From Acidobacteriota bacterium (lineage in GTDB: Bacteria > Acidobacteriota > Terriglobia > Acidiferrales > UBA7541), in NCBI GenBank assembly GCA_016201285.1, contig JACQDE010000069.1:1-64000 (forward strand): a DNA stretch of 64,000 nt, written 5' to 3'. Below are positions 43,488 through 51,275 of this stretch, piece by piece (the stretch's first letter is position 1; each line of letters opens with the position of its first letter). The position numbers were made by a program, and so were the translations under genes. The notes below the pieces were generated by a model. That model saw only the letters and a program-made list of their open reading frames with translations, was not told where the DNA came from and made no database searches.

Positions 43488-43748
43488 ATGTCCATCGCGA
43501 CTCGGGAACTTCGCGAGCAACTCCTGAGCAGCAATGCCGAACTGCAACGCCTGGCGCAAGAACATTCCCAGTACGAACTTCAGGTCCAGCAACTCACGAA
43601 GGATCCGTACCTGAGCGTGGAGGACATGAACCGCCTCGCCGCGCTGAAAAAGATGAAGCTGCGGGTGAAGGACGAGATGGAACAGCTCATCGCGCGGCAC
43701 CTCCACGCCCGAGGCGGGTCTAACGACAGCGAGCACGTCTCCCGATAA
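43488..43748 (+). CDS. YdcH-family (DUF465) small coiled-coil protein
   Basis: An 86-residue helical protein. LREQLLSSNAELQRLAQEHS, the family-typical EDMNRLAALKKMKLRVKDEM and a short polar tail match the DUF465/YdcH pattern. No biochemical role is established. GGAGG lies 11 bases before the ATG. It sits between rimI and psd. Confidence 0.82.
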   Translation: MSIATRELREQLLSSNAELQRLAQEHSQYELQVQQLTKDPYLSVEDMNRLAALKKMKLRVKDEMEQLIARHLHARGGSNDSEHVSR

Positions 43749-43796
43749 TCGCGCCGCCCGAAGGGTGCTTCCATCGTAAAGTCGTGGTGTTGGTGT

Positions 43797-44459
43797 GTGA
43801 CGAAGGAGCGCTACGTCCAAATGGTCAGAGAGGGCTATGTGTTTGCCGCGCCGCCGCTGTTGGCGGGGCTTGCGCTTCTGGCATTGAACCGATTTGTCTT
43901 CGGCCAGGCGACGTGGCTGAACTGGCTGGCGGGCATCAGCATTTTTCTCGGGGCATTTGTTCTCTATTTTTTCCGCGACCCGCAGCGGGTGATTCCGGAG
44001 GATCCGGCGGCGGTTGTGTCGCCAGCGGACGGGCGCGTGGTCGAGATTGTGGACGAGGCGTGGGAAGGGAAGCCCGGTCGGCGGATCAGTATTTTTCTTT
44101 CGGTGTGGGACGTGCACATACAGCGGGCGCCGGTGGCGGGGACGATCCGGCAAGTCGATTACCGGCCGGGGAAATTCTACGCGGCGCTGCGCGCGCGGGC
44201 GTCGGTTGAGAACGAGCAGAATGTGATCCGCATCGCGACGCCGCGCGGAGAAATGATGTTCAAGCAAATCGCCGGATGGATCGCGCGACGCGTGGTGAGC
44301 TGGAAGGCCGCCGGCGACGCCGTGACTCGCGGCGAGCGCGTGGGCATGATACGATTCGGTTCGCGGGTGGATGTCTGGTTGCCCCCGGAAGCGGCAATCG
44401 CGGTCCGGAAGGGCCAGCATGTGGCCGGCGGCTCGGACATCCTGGCGCGATGGCCATGA
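43797..44459 (+). CDS. psd: Phosphatidylserine decarboxylase proenzyme
   Basis: A 220-residue short-type Psd that makes phosphatidylethanolamine from phosphatidylserine. N-terminal hydrophobic segments (about 20-57) anchor it; DPQRVIPEDPAAVVSPADGR and FLSVWDVHIQRAPVAG are typical. The autoprocessing site is Gly188-Ser189 in IRFGSRVDVW, which yields the pyruvoyl alpha subunit. The GTG start is at 43797. The stop overlaps the pssA start region, so the two consecutive pathway steps are co-translated. Confidence 0.95.
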   Translation: MTKERYVQMVREGYVFAAPPLLAGLALLALNRFVFGQATWLNWLAGISIFLGAFVLYFFRDPQRVIPEDPAAVVSPADGRVVEIVDEAWEGKPGRRISIFLSVWDVHIQRAPVAGTIRQVDYRPGKFYAALRARASVENEQNVIRIATPRGEMMFKQIAGWIARRVVSWKAAGDAVTRGERVGMIRFGSRVDVWLPPEAAIAVRKGQHVAGGSDILARWP

Positions 44460-45265
44460 ACGAAGAGCAAAGAGCACTTTTCCCCAAGAAGAAGAACGGC
44501 CGGTTGCGGCGGGGTGTGCACCTCGTTCCCGCAACCCTGACGACGTTCAACCTCGGCTGCGGCTTTTACGCGATCAACGCCACCATGATGGGCGGGACGC
44601 CCAATTTCGACAAGGCGGCCATCGCCATCGGCCTCGCGGTGCTGTTTGATTCGCTGGACGGGCGAATTGCGCGGGCGACGGGCACGAATTCGGAATTTGG
44701 CAAGCAGTTCGACTCGCTCGCGGATGTGATCAGTTTCGGCATCGCGCCGGGAATCCTCTCCTACGCCTGGGGCGTGCGCAGCGTATTCGGTGCGAGCCCC
44801 GCGCTGCTCCACAATCTGCAACCGCTGGGGTTGCTGATTTGCTTCGCCTACGTGGTCTGTTGCGCCTGGCGGCTGGCGCGCTTCAATATCCAGGGCATGG
44901 CCCCTGACTCGCGCTTCTTTTTGGGGATGCCCGCGCCAGCGGCCGCAGGCATGGTGGCCGCGTCGGTGCACGCACTGAAGTTTCCACTGGAGGGCTGGCG
45001 GGGCTCGTTACTGTGGCTCGCGTTGGTGGGGGCGATCGCCGCGCTGATGTCCAGCACGATCCGCTACTACAGCGGGAAGGATCTCGGCTGGACGCGGCGG
45101 CAGCCATCGCTGGTGGTGGTGGCCTTGGCGCTGCTGGGCTGGTCCATCGTGGAGTACTCGGAGGAGATGCTGCTGATCATCGCCAGCTTGTACGCGGTCT
45201 CCGGTCCGACACTTGTACTGCTGCGCGGCGTGCGCCATCGCCTAGCCTCCCAGCCCACGGCTTGA
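44450..45265 (+). CDS. pssA: CDP-diacylglycerol-serine O-phosphatidyltransferase
   Basis: A 271-residue CDP-alcohol phosphatidyltransferase that makes phosphatidylserine, the substrate of Psd. The metal-binding signature is present as FDSLDGRIARATGTNSEFGK followed by QFDSLADVISFG (DGxxAR...G...D...D). Six to eight membrane segments follow (LGLLICFAYVVCCAW, LLWLALVGAIAALMS and others). The start may be the ATG at 44450 or 44456, the latter giving an ATGA overlap with psd. Confidence 0.95.
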   Translation: MAMNEEQRALFPKKKNGRLRRGVHLVPATLTTFNLGCGFYAINATMMGGTPNFDKAAIAIGLAVLFDSLDGRIARATGTNSEFGKQFDSLADVISFGIAPGILSYAWGVRSVFGASPALLHNLQPLGLLICFAYVVCCAWRLARFNIQGMAPDSRFFLGMPAPAAAGMVAASVHALKFPLEGWRGSLLWLALVGAIAALMSSTIRYYSGKDLGWTRRQPSLVVVALALLGWSIVEYSEEMLLIIASLYAVSGPTLVLLRGVRHRLASQPTA

Positions 45266-45267
45266 AG

Positions 45268-46284
45268 ATGCACGCGACATCCTCCCGTATCTGCCGTGTC
45301 GCCATCGCGGGCGCATCGTCTCTCCGCGGCAAAGACCTCACCGAACTGATCGCAGAGCGCAGTTTTCCAACGAGCGACATCCGGCTGATTGATGACGACG
45401 TGGCTTCCGGCACGCTCACCGATGCGGCCGGCGAGCCGGCGTTCATCCAGGCCATGGCGGACAACAGTTTCGAGGGCGTGGAGTTTGCGTTTTTCGCGGG
45501 GTGCCCGGAGTTCACTATCCGGCATTGGGAACAGGCGGCGCGGGCGGGCGCGACCGTCGTGGATTTGAGCGGGGCCTTCGTGGACATTCACGAGTCGCTG
45601 CCGTGGATCCCGGCGCTGGATGGGGTCTTGCCGCCGCCGGCGGCAACGGGGAACGGCAAGCTCTTCTTCTCGCCGCCCGCGGCGACGCTTGTGGCGTGTA
45701 CGCTGGCGGCGGCGCTGGGACCGCTGGACGCGAGCCGGCTCTCGATCGTGTTCCTGCAGCCGGTTTCCGAACGCGGGCGTTGCGGGATCGAGGAGCTGGA
45801 GTCGCAGACGGTGAACCTGCTGTCATTCCAGCCGATCTCGGAGGGGCTATTCGACGCGCAGGTGGCGTTCAACCTGCTGGCGCGGTATGGGGCGGAGAGC
45901 CGGGAGCAACTGAGCGGGGCGCGGGCGGCGATCAGCCGAGGCGCGGCCCGTTATCTGGCGGGACGCGCGGGCGTGCCGGCGGTGCAACTGGTGCAGGCGC
46001 CGGTGTTTTATTCGTATGCGTTTACAGCGTTCGCGGATTTCGCCGCGCCCGTGGACTTGAACGCGCTCGAGCGAGCGCTGGCCGCCGCGGGTGTGAGCGT
46101 GGAGAAACCGGGCGAAGCGGCGCCGAGCAACATCAGCGTGGCTGGAGAAAGCCGGATTTCGGTGGCGCACGCCGAGGCCGACCCCGGCGTGGCGAACGGA
46201 TGCTGGCTCTGGGGCGCAGCGGATAACGTCCGGCTGGCAGCGGCCAACGCGCTGCGGATTGCGGAGAAACTGATTGCGTCCTGA
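45268..46284 (+). CDS. Aspartate-semialdehyde-dehydrogenase-like protein lacking catalytic residues
   Basis: A 338-residue protein with the Asd fold: VAIAGASSLRGKDLTELIAE at the N-terminus and FLQPVSERGRCGIEELESQT matching the AVSGAG...GIEEL region of Asd. The active-site Asn-Pro-Asn-Cys-Ser/Thr segment reads SPPAAT, with Ala138 in place of the catalytic Cys. The Arg-Val-Pro...Gly-His motif reads QAPVFYSYA, with Tyr251 instead of His. It is therefore probably not an active dehydrogenase. It starts two bases after pssA and precedes lptE. Role unknown; possibly a structural or regulatory paralogue like USG-1. Confidence 0.82.
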   Translation: MHATSSRICRVAIAGASSLRGKDLTELIAERSFPTSDIRLIDDDVASGTLTDAAGEPAFIQAMADNSFEGVEFAFFAGCPEFTIRHWEQAARAGATVVDLSGAFVDIHESLPWIPALDGVLPPPAATGNGKLFFSPPAATLVACTLAAALGPLDASRLSIVFLQPVSERGRCGIEELESQTVNLLSFQPISEGLFDAQVAFNLLARYGAESREQLSGARAAISRGAARYLAGRAGVPAVQLVQAPVFYSYAFTAFADFAAPVDLNALERALAAAGVSVEKPGEAAPSNISVAGESRISVAHAEADPGVANGCWLWGAADNVRLAAANALRIAEKLIAS

Positions 46285-46291
46285 GCCCCAG

Positions 46292-46855
46292 ATGAAGCCG
46301 TACTCCTTTTGCCGGGATTTCGGGCGCACGCTGGGGCGCGTGTTCCTTTCCGCGGTTTTCTGTCTGCTCGTTTCCAGCCTGGCAGGTTGCGGGTACCACG
46401 TGGCGGGGCGGGGAAGCGCGTTGCCGGCGGAATGGAAGACGCTGGCGGTGCCGGCGCTGGAGAACCGCACGACGCGGTACCGGATCGAGCAGCGATTGAC
46501 GGAAGCGCTGGTGCGGGAGCTGCTGGCGCGGACGAAGTACCGCGTGGTGGCGGAGGAGACGGCGGCGGACGCGGTGCTGCGCGGGGAAGTGAGCCGGGTG
46601 GAGACGAGCGCGGTGCTGTTTGACGCGGCCACGGGGCGCGCGACGGCGATGGTGGTCACCGTGCACCTGAAGGTGCGGGTGACCGACCGGGCGTCGGGCA
46701 AGGTCCACTACCAGAACGATAACTTCGTGTTCCGCGAGCAGTACGAGGTCTCCACGGACGTGAGCAGCTTTTTCGAAGAGCAACAGCCGGCGCTGGAACG
46801 GCTGGCGCGGGATTTTGCGGCGCGGCTGGTGTCGGCGCTGCTGGAGAATTTTTGA
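46292..46855 (+). CDS. lptE: LPS-assembly lipoprotein LptE-like
   Basis: A 187-residue lipoprotein: hydrophobic signal with lipobox SLAGC (about Cys33), then GYHVAGRGSALPAEWKTLAV, ALENRTTRYRIEQRLTEALV and a C-terminal FEEQQPALERLARDFAARL. This is the LptE (RlpB) pattern; LptE plugs the LptD barrel that places lipopolysaccharide in the outer membrane. It is followed by holA, as in E. coli (lptE-holA), which supports the call. The ATG at 46292 is preferred to a TTG at 46274. The stop overlaps holA (TGATG). Confidence 0.88.
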   Translation: MKPYSFCRDFGRTLGRVFLSAVFCLLVSSLAGCGYHVAGRGSALPAEWKTLAVPALENRTTRYRIEQRLTEALVRELLARTKYRVVAEETAADAVLRGEVSRVETSAVLFDAATGRATAMVVTVHLKVRVTDRASGKVHYQNDNFVFREQYEVSTDVSSFFEEQQPALERLARDFAARLVSALLENF

Positions 46856-47865
46856 TGCCGGCAGTCAGTCTGGAAGAGTTCCGGGAAAAGGTGGAAAGCG
46901 GCCAGGGCGTTGCCGGAGTGCTGCTGTTGGGCAGCGATTCGTTTCTGCGCGAACAACTGCGCGAGCTGCTGGTCCGGACGTTTGTCCCGGAGGCGGCGCG
47001 GGCGTGGGGTGTGGCGCGGCTTTCGGCGAAGGACGTGCCGGTGGACGAGATCTTGCAGCAGGCGCAGTCGCTGCCGATGCTGGCGCCGCGGCAGGTGATC
47101 ATCGTGGAGGAGGCGGGCGCGTGGGAGCGGCTGGGCGAGGAATCGCGGCAGAAGCTGGTGGAAGCACTCGAGGCTTACTTTGAGGACCCGGCGCCGTTCA
47201 CGACGCTCGTTTTCGAAGCCGAGCAACTGGACCAGCGCATGAAGTTTTCCAGGCTACTGAGCGAGAAGGCGCTGGTGGTTGCGCTCACGCTGGGCGAGGA
47301 ATCCGGCACGCCGATGGTGCTGGAGATGGCGCGGGATCTGGGTGCGGAGCTCGATGCGGCGTGCGCGGCACAGTTGCTCGACCTGGTGAACAACGATCTG
47401 GCGCGGGCGCGGACGGAACTGGAAAAGCTGGCGACGTATGCGGGGGCGCGCCGGATCACTCCCACGGACATCGACGCGCTGGTGATTTCGTCGAAGAAGT
47501 ACGAGGTGTGGGGGCTAGCGGAACTGCTGGCGCTGCGCAAGCCGGACGGCGCGATGGTGTTTCTCGACAATCTACTGCGCCACGGTCAGCAAGCGCCGGC
47601 CATCGTCGGCGCCCTGGCGTGGATGTACCGGATTCTGCTGCAGGCGCAGGACCTGGCGCCGGGGAGTTCGGCGTTCGACCTGATGCGGCAGGTACGGCTG
47701 CGAAAAGAGACGGCGGACCTGGCGCTGCTGCAGGCGCGCAAGATTCCGCGGCGGCAACTGGTGGACGGCCTGGCCGCCCTGGGTGAGGCCGACAGCCGGC
47801 TGAAGAAGGGCAAGACCGACCAGCGAGCGGTGATGGAATTTCTGATCGCCCGCTTGACGGCGTAA
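46855..47865 (+). CDS. holA: DNA polymerase III subunit delta
   Basis: A 336-residue clamp-loader subunit. The degenerate AAA+ N-terminal part (GVLLLGSDSFLREQLREL; PMLAPRQVIIVEEAGAW) lacks a P-loop, as expected for delta. The helical middle has DLVNNDLARARTELEKLATY and the C-terminal collar has LLRHGQQAPAIVGALAWMYR. It opens the beta sliding clamp. Length and gene order (after lptE) fit HolA. The ATG shares its A with the lptE stop. Confidence 0.93.
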   Translation: MPAVSLEEFREKVESGQGVAGVLLLGSDSFLREQLRELLVRTFVPEAARAWGVARLSAKDVPVDEILQQAQSLPMLAPRQVIIVEEAGAWERLGEESRQKLVEALEAYFEDPAPFTTLVFEAEQLDQRMKFSRLLSEKALVVALTLGEESGTPMVLEMARDLGAELDAACAAQLLDLVNNDLARARTELEKLATYAGARRITPTDIDALVISSKKYEVWGLAELLALRKPDGAMVFLDNLLRHGQQAPAIVGALAWMYRILLQAQDLAPGSSAFDLMRQVRLRKETADLALLQARKIPRRQLVDGLAALGEADSRLKKGKTDQRAVMEFLIARLTA

Positions 47866-48017
47866 TTCCTCTCTGTGGTTCTCCACTTCCATTCTCAGCG
47901 AATGACTGTGTGGCAGGGGAATGTGCGATGGCACAGTTGAAAGACGCCCGTGACTCAACTACTATGGCGGCATCTGGACAACCGCAACAGGCGATCTCGC
48001 GAAAGGAGGAACCTGCC

Positions 48018-48314
48018 ATGCCCAAGTTCATAATCGAGCGCGAAGTCCCCGGCGCTGGAAAGTTCACTCCGCAGGAGTTGCAGGGCATCTCGCAGAAATC
48101 GTGCAGCGTGCTGAACGCGATGGGCCCGCAAATCCAGTGGCTGGAAAGCTTCGTCACGGATGACAAGATTTATTGCGTGTACATTGCTCCGAACGAAGAA
48201 GCTGTGCGCGAGCATGCGCGGCAAGGCGGCTTTCCGGCCAACCGCATTTCAGAGATCAAGACGCAGATTGACCCGACGTCGGCTGAGACGAAGAAAAGCT
48301 CGGTGGCGCGGTAG
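48018..48314 (+). CDS. DUF4242 (SCO4226-like) protein
   Basis: A 98-residue protein: MPKFIIEREVPGAGKFTPQE, LNAMGPQIQWLESFVTDDKI, YCVYIAPNEEAVREHARQGG and FPANRISEIKTQIDP. This is the DUF4242 ferredoxin-like alpha/beta barrel, whose relatives bind nickel or small ligands; function is not established. A very strong AAAGGAGG precedes the ATG. The gene is ended by the shared hairpin at 48325-48350. Confidence 0.85.
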   Translation: MPKFIIEREVPGAGKFTPQELQGISQKSCSVLNAMGPQIQWLESFVTDDKIYCVYIAPNEEAVREHARQGGFPANRISEIKTQIDPTSAETKKSSVAR

Positions 48315-48315
48315 C

Positions 48316-48350
48316 AAAAAAAAACAACGCCGGGCTGTGCCCCGGCGTTG
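48316..48350 (-). terminator. Intrinsic terminator of rpsT (probably bidirectional)
   Basis: A perfect ten-base-pair stem, CAACGCCGGG (48325-48334) with CCCGGCGTTG (48341-48350), has a six-base loop. On the minus strand it is followed by nine T (the A-run 48316-48324), giving a textbook terminator for rpsT. On the plus strand it is followed by a T-rich stretch (CGTGCTCTTTT) and can also end the DUF4242 gene. Confidence 0.92.
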
Positions 48351-48385
48351 CGTGCTCTTTTGAAGCCGTTCAGTCGCGGCCCGCG

Positions 48386-48688
48386 TCAGGCCTTGACGGC
48401 GCCCAGCGTGTTGTAGGCGAGCGTGAGGCGGGACTTGTAGCGGTTGGCCGTGTTCTCCTGCAGCACACCCTTCTGGATGGCCCGGTCAATCGCGGACAAG
48501 GTGGGGCTGAGGAGTTGTTTCGCCGCGGCGGCGTCGCTGGCGGTGATGGCCGCGCTCAAGTCTTTCATCATGCCGCGGACGCGCGTGAGATTCGCGCGGT
48601 TGACGGCGGTACGTTGCTCGGTCTGCCGGATGCGCTTGAGGACCGATTTCTTTCTCGGCTTAACTTTCTTTGCTGCTCCCTGCGCCAT
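48386..48688 (-). CDS. rpsT: 30S ribosomal protein S20
   Basis: A 100-residue basic helical protein: KPRKKSVLKRIRQTEQRTAV, NRANLTRVRGMMKDLSAAI and AIQKGVLQENTANRYKSRL, the normal S20 layout (first helix, Arg/Lys-rich turn, and the IDRAIxKGVLxxNTAxRxKSRL helix). It binds 16S rRNA early in 30S assembly. AAGGAG lies eight bases before the ATG; promoter and terminator are both clear. Confidence 0.97.
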   Translation of the reverse strand: MAQGAAKKVKPRKKSVLKRIRQTEQRTAVNRANLTRVRGMMKDLSAAITASDAAAAKQLLSPTLSAIDRAIQKGVLQENTANRYKSRLTLAYNTLGAVKA

Positions 48689-48759
48689 TCCGTTCTCCTT
48701 GAGTCCTGCAGCGGCGATCCGCAGCCCTGCAAGAATTTTTCTCTCATATCAAAGGAGGT

Positions 48760-48788
48760 AGGTTATCGTACGGCGCCAAAACTGTCAA
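48760..48788 (-). promoter_or_regulatory. Predicted promoter of rpsT
   Basis: Minus-strand TTGACA (48788-48783, perfect) and TAACCT (48765-48760) are 17 bases apart, 72 bases before the rpsT ATG. Confidence 0.6.
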
Positions 48789-48880
48789 ATATGCGGTTCT
48801 GGGGCTGTTTTTTGCAACCTCCTCCAGCCGCCGATTGACACGAGCAGATAGCCCCCTCCGAGGGCGATATTCTGCCGCAC

Positions 48881-49189
48881 TCAGCCAGGCCCCGAACAGG
48901 GGATGATCTTCAGCACGAGGCCCAGCGCCTGGCTCACAGCCAGGATCCCGGCCGCGGCCATGCCCCACCGGAGAATCACGCGCGGGTCTGTACGCCGGGC
49001 CAGCAGCACAGCACCGCAGACTGCGACGGGCGTGCCGGCAATCAGCGAAAGCAAGTAGTAGCCACGCGTGGCAGGAGCCAGCGCGTCCCAGAGCAGAAGA
49101 CCTCTGACGCCGACATAACCCGCCATCACACCGAGCGCCAGCGTCCAGATTTCAAGATTATGCGTGCGCCCTTGCCGGTTTTGCAGCAT
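48881..49189 (-). CDS. Small membrane protein of unknown function
   Basis: A 102-residue protein with about three membrane segments: LEIWTLALGVMAGYVGVRGL, YYLLSLIAGTPVAVCGAVLL and GMAAAGILAVSQALGLVLKI. No family recognised. The ATG at 49189 follows GAGAGGGA; a TTG two codons earlier is possible. It diverges from the AAA ATPase gene. Confidence 0.65.
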   Translation of the reverse strand: MLQNRQGRTHNLEIWTLALGVMAGYVGVRGLLLWDALAPATRGYYLLSLIAGTPVAVCGAVLLARRTDPRVILRWGMAAAGILAVSQALGLVLKIIPCSGPG

Positions 49190-49292
49190 AGGCAAAGTTC
49201 CCTCTCGTTTCCTTCGCGATCTTCTTGTGTACTATACGTAGGCACCACGGATATTGTTCCAGGAATAGGAGCGGAGGGACGAGGCCGGTGTC

Positions 49293-50788
49293 ATGAATCC
49301 AATGTCCGACAAGCGTGACGAGCTTCGCCTGCTGGTGAACTCCCGGCATCCCCTCATCGCCGTGGAGACGTCGGAAGAGGCGCGGATCGAAGAACTGCTC
49401 TGCGACGTGGCGGCGGAGCTGGACGTGCCGCTGTTCACCTGGTCGGTGACCCACGGACTGCAGCGCAAAGGCACCGACCAGGCCATCTACGAGACCGAAG
49501 ACCCCGAAAAAATGCTCGGCAACATCGCCAACATGCGCGGCGACGGAATTTACCTGCTCAAGGATTTCGCGCGGTACCTGGACCAGGACCGGTTGCTGCG
49601 GCGGCTGCGCGAACTGGCGGCGAGCTTCCGCGAGGTGCGGCGGTCCATCGTGCTGTCGGCGCCGGTGCTGAAATTGCCGCCGGAACTGGACGACGACGTG
49701 GCGGCGTTCCGGATCGAGCTGCCGGATGGCGTGCTGCTGCTGAAAGTGGTGCAGGCGACGATCGCCGAGTTTGGGGCGCAGGCGCACGTCAAAGTGGAGC
49801 TGGACCAAAGCGGGCTGAAGCAGCTTGCGCAAAACCTCTCCGGGCTGACCATGGACGAGGCGCGGCGAACGCTGGCCAAGTGCATTCTCGAGCGGAACAA
49901 GTTGGATGCGCGGACGGTGAGCGACGTTCTGGAGGCCAAGCGGAACTCGCTGCGGCAGGAGGGCACGCTCACGTATTTGAAAGCGGAGTCGAATTTCGCC
50001 GACGTGGCCGGGCTCAAAAACCTGAAGGAATGGCTGCGCAAGCGGCGCGGGGCGCTGACGCCAGAGGGGTTGAAGTTCGGGCTCGAGCCGCCGAAGGGCG
50101 TGCTGATTACGGGCGTGCAGGGCTGCGGAAAAAGTCTTTGCGCGAAGGCGGTGGCGGGCGAATGGAGCCTGCAACTGGCGCGGTTTGACGCCGGGTCGCT
50201 CTACGACAAGTTCATCGGGGAGTCGGAGAAGCGGCTGCGGAAGTCGCTGGAGATCGCGGAAAAGCTGGCGCCGCTGGTGCTGTGGATTGACGAGATCGAG
50301 AAAGGATTTGCGGCAACGGGGTCGAGCGCGGACGTGGATGCGGGATTGACGCAGCGCATCCTGGCGACGTTTCTGACGTGGCTGCAGGACCGGCAGCCGG
50401 GCGTCTTTCTGGTGGCAACGTCGAACAACATCTCGGCGCTGCCGCCGGAATTGCTCCGCAAGGGGCGCTTCGACGAGATTTTCTTTGTAGACCTGCCGGA
50501 TGCGGAGGCGCGCGCGGAGCTGTTCAAGATTCATCTGAAGCGGCGGGGCCGCGACCCGGCGGCGTTCAACCTGGCGGCGCTGGCGTCGGCGAGCAGGGGT
50601 TTTCGGGCGCGGAGGTGGAGCAGAGCATCGCGAGCGCGCTGTACACGGCGTTTTCAAAGCAGCAGCAGCTTTCGACGGAGATTCTGGTGGCCGAATGCCA
50701 CGCCACGCGGCCGCTTTCGGTGACGCGGCGGGAGGAAGTGGAGCGGCTGCGGGACTGGGCCCGGGAACGTGCGGTTTCCGCGAATTGA
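49293..50788 (+). pseudogene. Ycf46-like AAA ATPase, interrupted by a -1 frameshift
   Basis: A Ycf46-like AAA+ ATPase with an N-terminal regulatory domain (about 1-200, RHPLIAVETSEEARIEELL; YLLKDFARYLDQD) and an AAA module. The module has Walker A LITGVQGCGKSLCAKAVAG, Walker B LVLWIDEIEKGF, sensor 1 LVATSNN and arginine fingers in RKGRFDEIFFVDLP. At about 50600 the frame breaks: frame 0 continues into RARRWSRASRARC and stops at 50723. The -1 frame supplies the expected FSGAEVEQSIASALYTAFSK helix and ends naturally at 50788. The switch point is G GGT TTT (50597-50603), a canonical slippery heptamer. A homopolymer deletion, sequencing error or programmed frameshift are all possible; with the shift the protein is about 498 residues. 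Confidence 0.8.
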
Positions 50789-50798
50789 CGGAGGGATC

Positions 50799-51146
50799 AT
50801 GCCTGAGGGCATCGAGTACGTGAATGAGGAATTCGGACCAAGTTTTGGAATCACAATCGGAAAATGTGAATTCTTAGGCTTCCTGCTGGAACGGAAGGCG
50901 GGCGGATTCGATCTCTTCCTGGACCGGCAGGGTTCGGATCTCGAATGCCTGGAGCTGGATCAGATGACGTGGCTTCGCCATCAGGCGGTTGACAAGGGTT
51001 GCGTATATATCGTTTATTTCCCCGGTCCAAAACTGACCAAGGAAGTTCGCCGGGCAGCGCAGGACCGCTTGGGAGCCTGGCTTCAGCAGAGTTTTGGCCT
51101 GCCTTTCGACCCCAATAAAAAAGTGTACTGGGTGGACGATGAATGA
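50799..51146 (+). CDS. Uncharacterised 115-residue protein
   Basis: Begins MPEGIEYVNEEFGPSFGI and contains LLERKAGGFDLFLDRQGSD, a central basic-aromatic stretch TWLRHQAVDKGCVYIVYFPG and KKVYWVDDE at the end. I do not recognise the family. It has a good GGAGGG before the ATG and lies ten bases after the AAA gene, so it is probably co-transcribed with it. It looks like a small cytoplasmic alpha/beta protein. Confidence 0.7.
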   Translation: MPEGIEYVNEEFGPSFGITIGKCEFLGFLLERKAGGFDLFLDRQGSDLECLELDQMTWLRHQAVDKGCVYIVYFPGPKLTKEVRRAAQDRLGAWLQQSFGLPFDPNKKVYWVDDE

Positions 51147-51182
51147 GGTAAGCGACCGCCACAAATTAAGGCCATGCCGTCA

Positions 51183-51191
51183 TGTTATAAT
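51183..51191 (+). promoter_or_regulatory. Extended -10 promoter of the phoH operon
   Basis: TGTTATAAT is TGn plus a perfect TATAAT. The start would be near 51198, about 78 bases before phoH. No -35 is needed for an extended -10. Confidence 0.55.
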
Positions 51192-51275
51192 GCCGGTTTG
51201 GAGGATATCCTGAGGCAGGAGGTCTAAAGCTTTGGTTCGGTTGTTCTGTGCCTGAGCGCTGGGCCAAGCAACACG

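Noticed and set aside
45268-46284. Calling the gene asd
   Set aside because: Both catalytic residues are replaced; only the fold-level motifs are kept.
49158-50657. 499-codon open frame antisense to the AAA ATPase
   Set aside because: Arg/Gln-rich shadow; the plus strand carries the AAA motifs.
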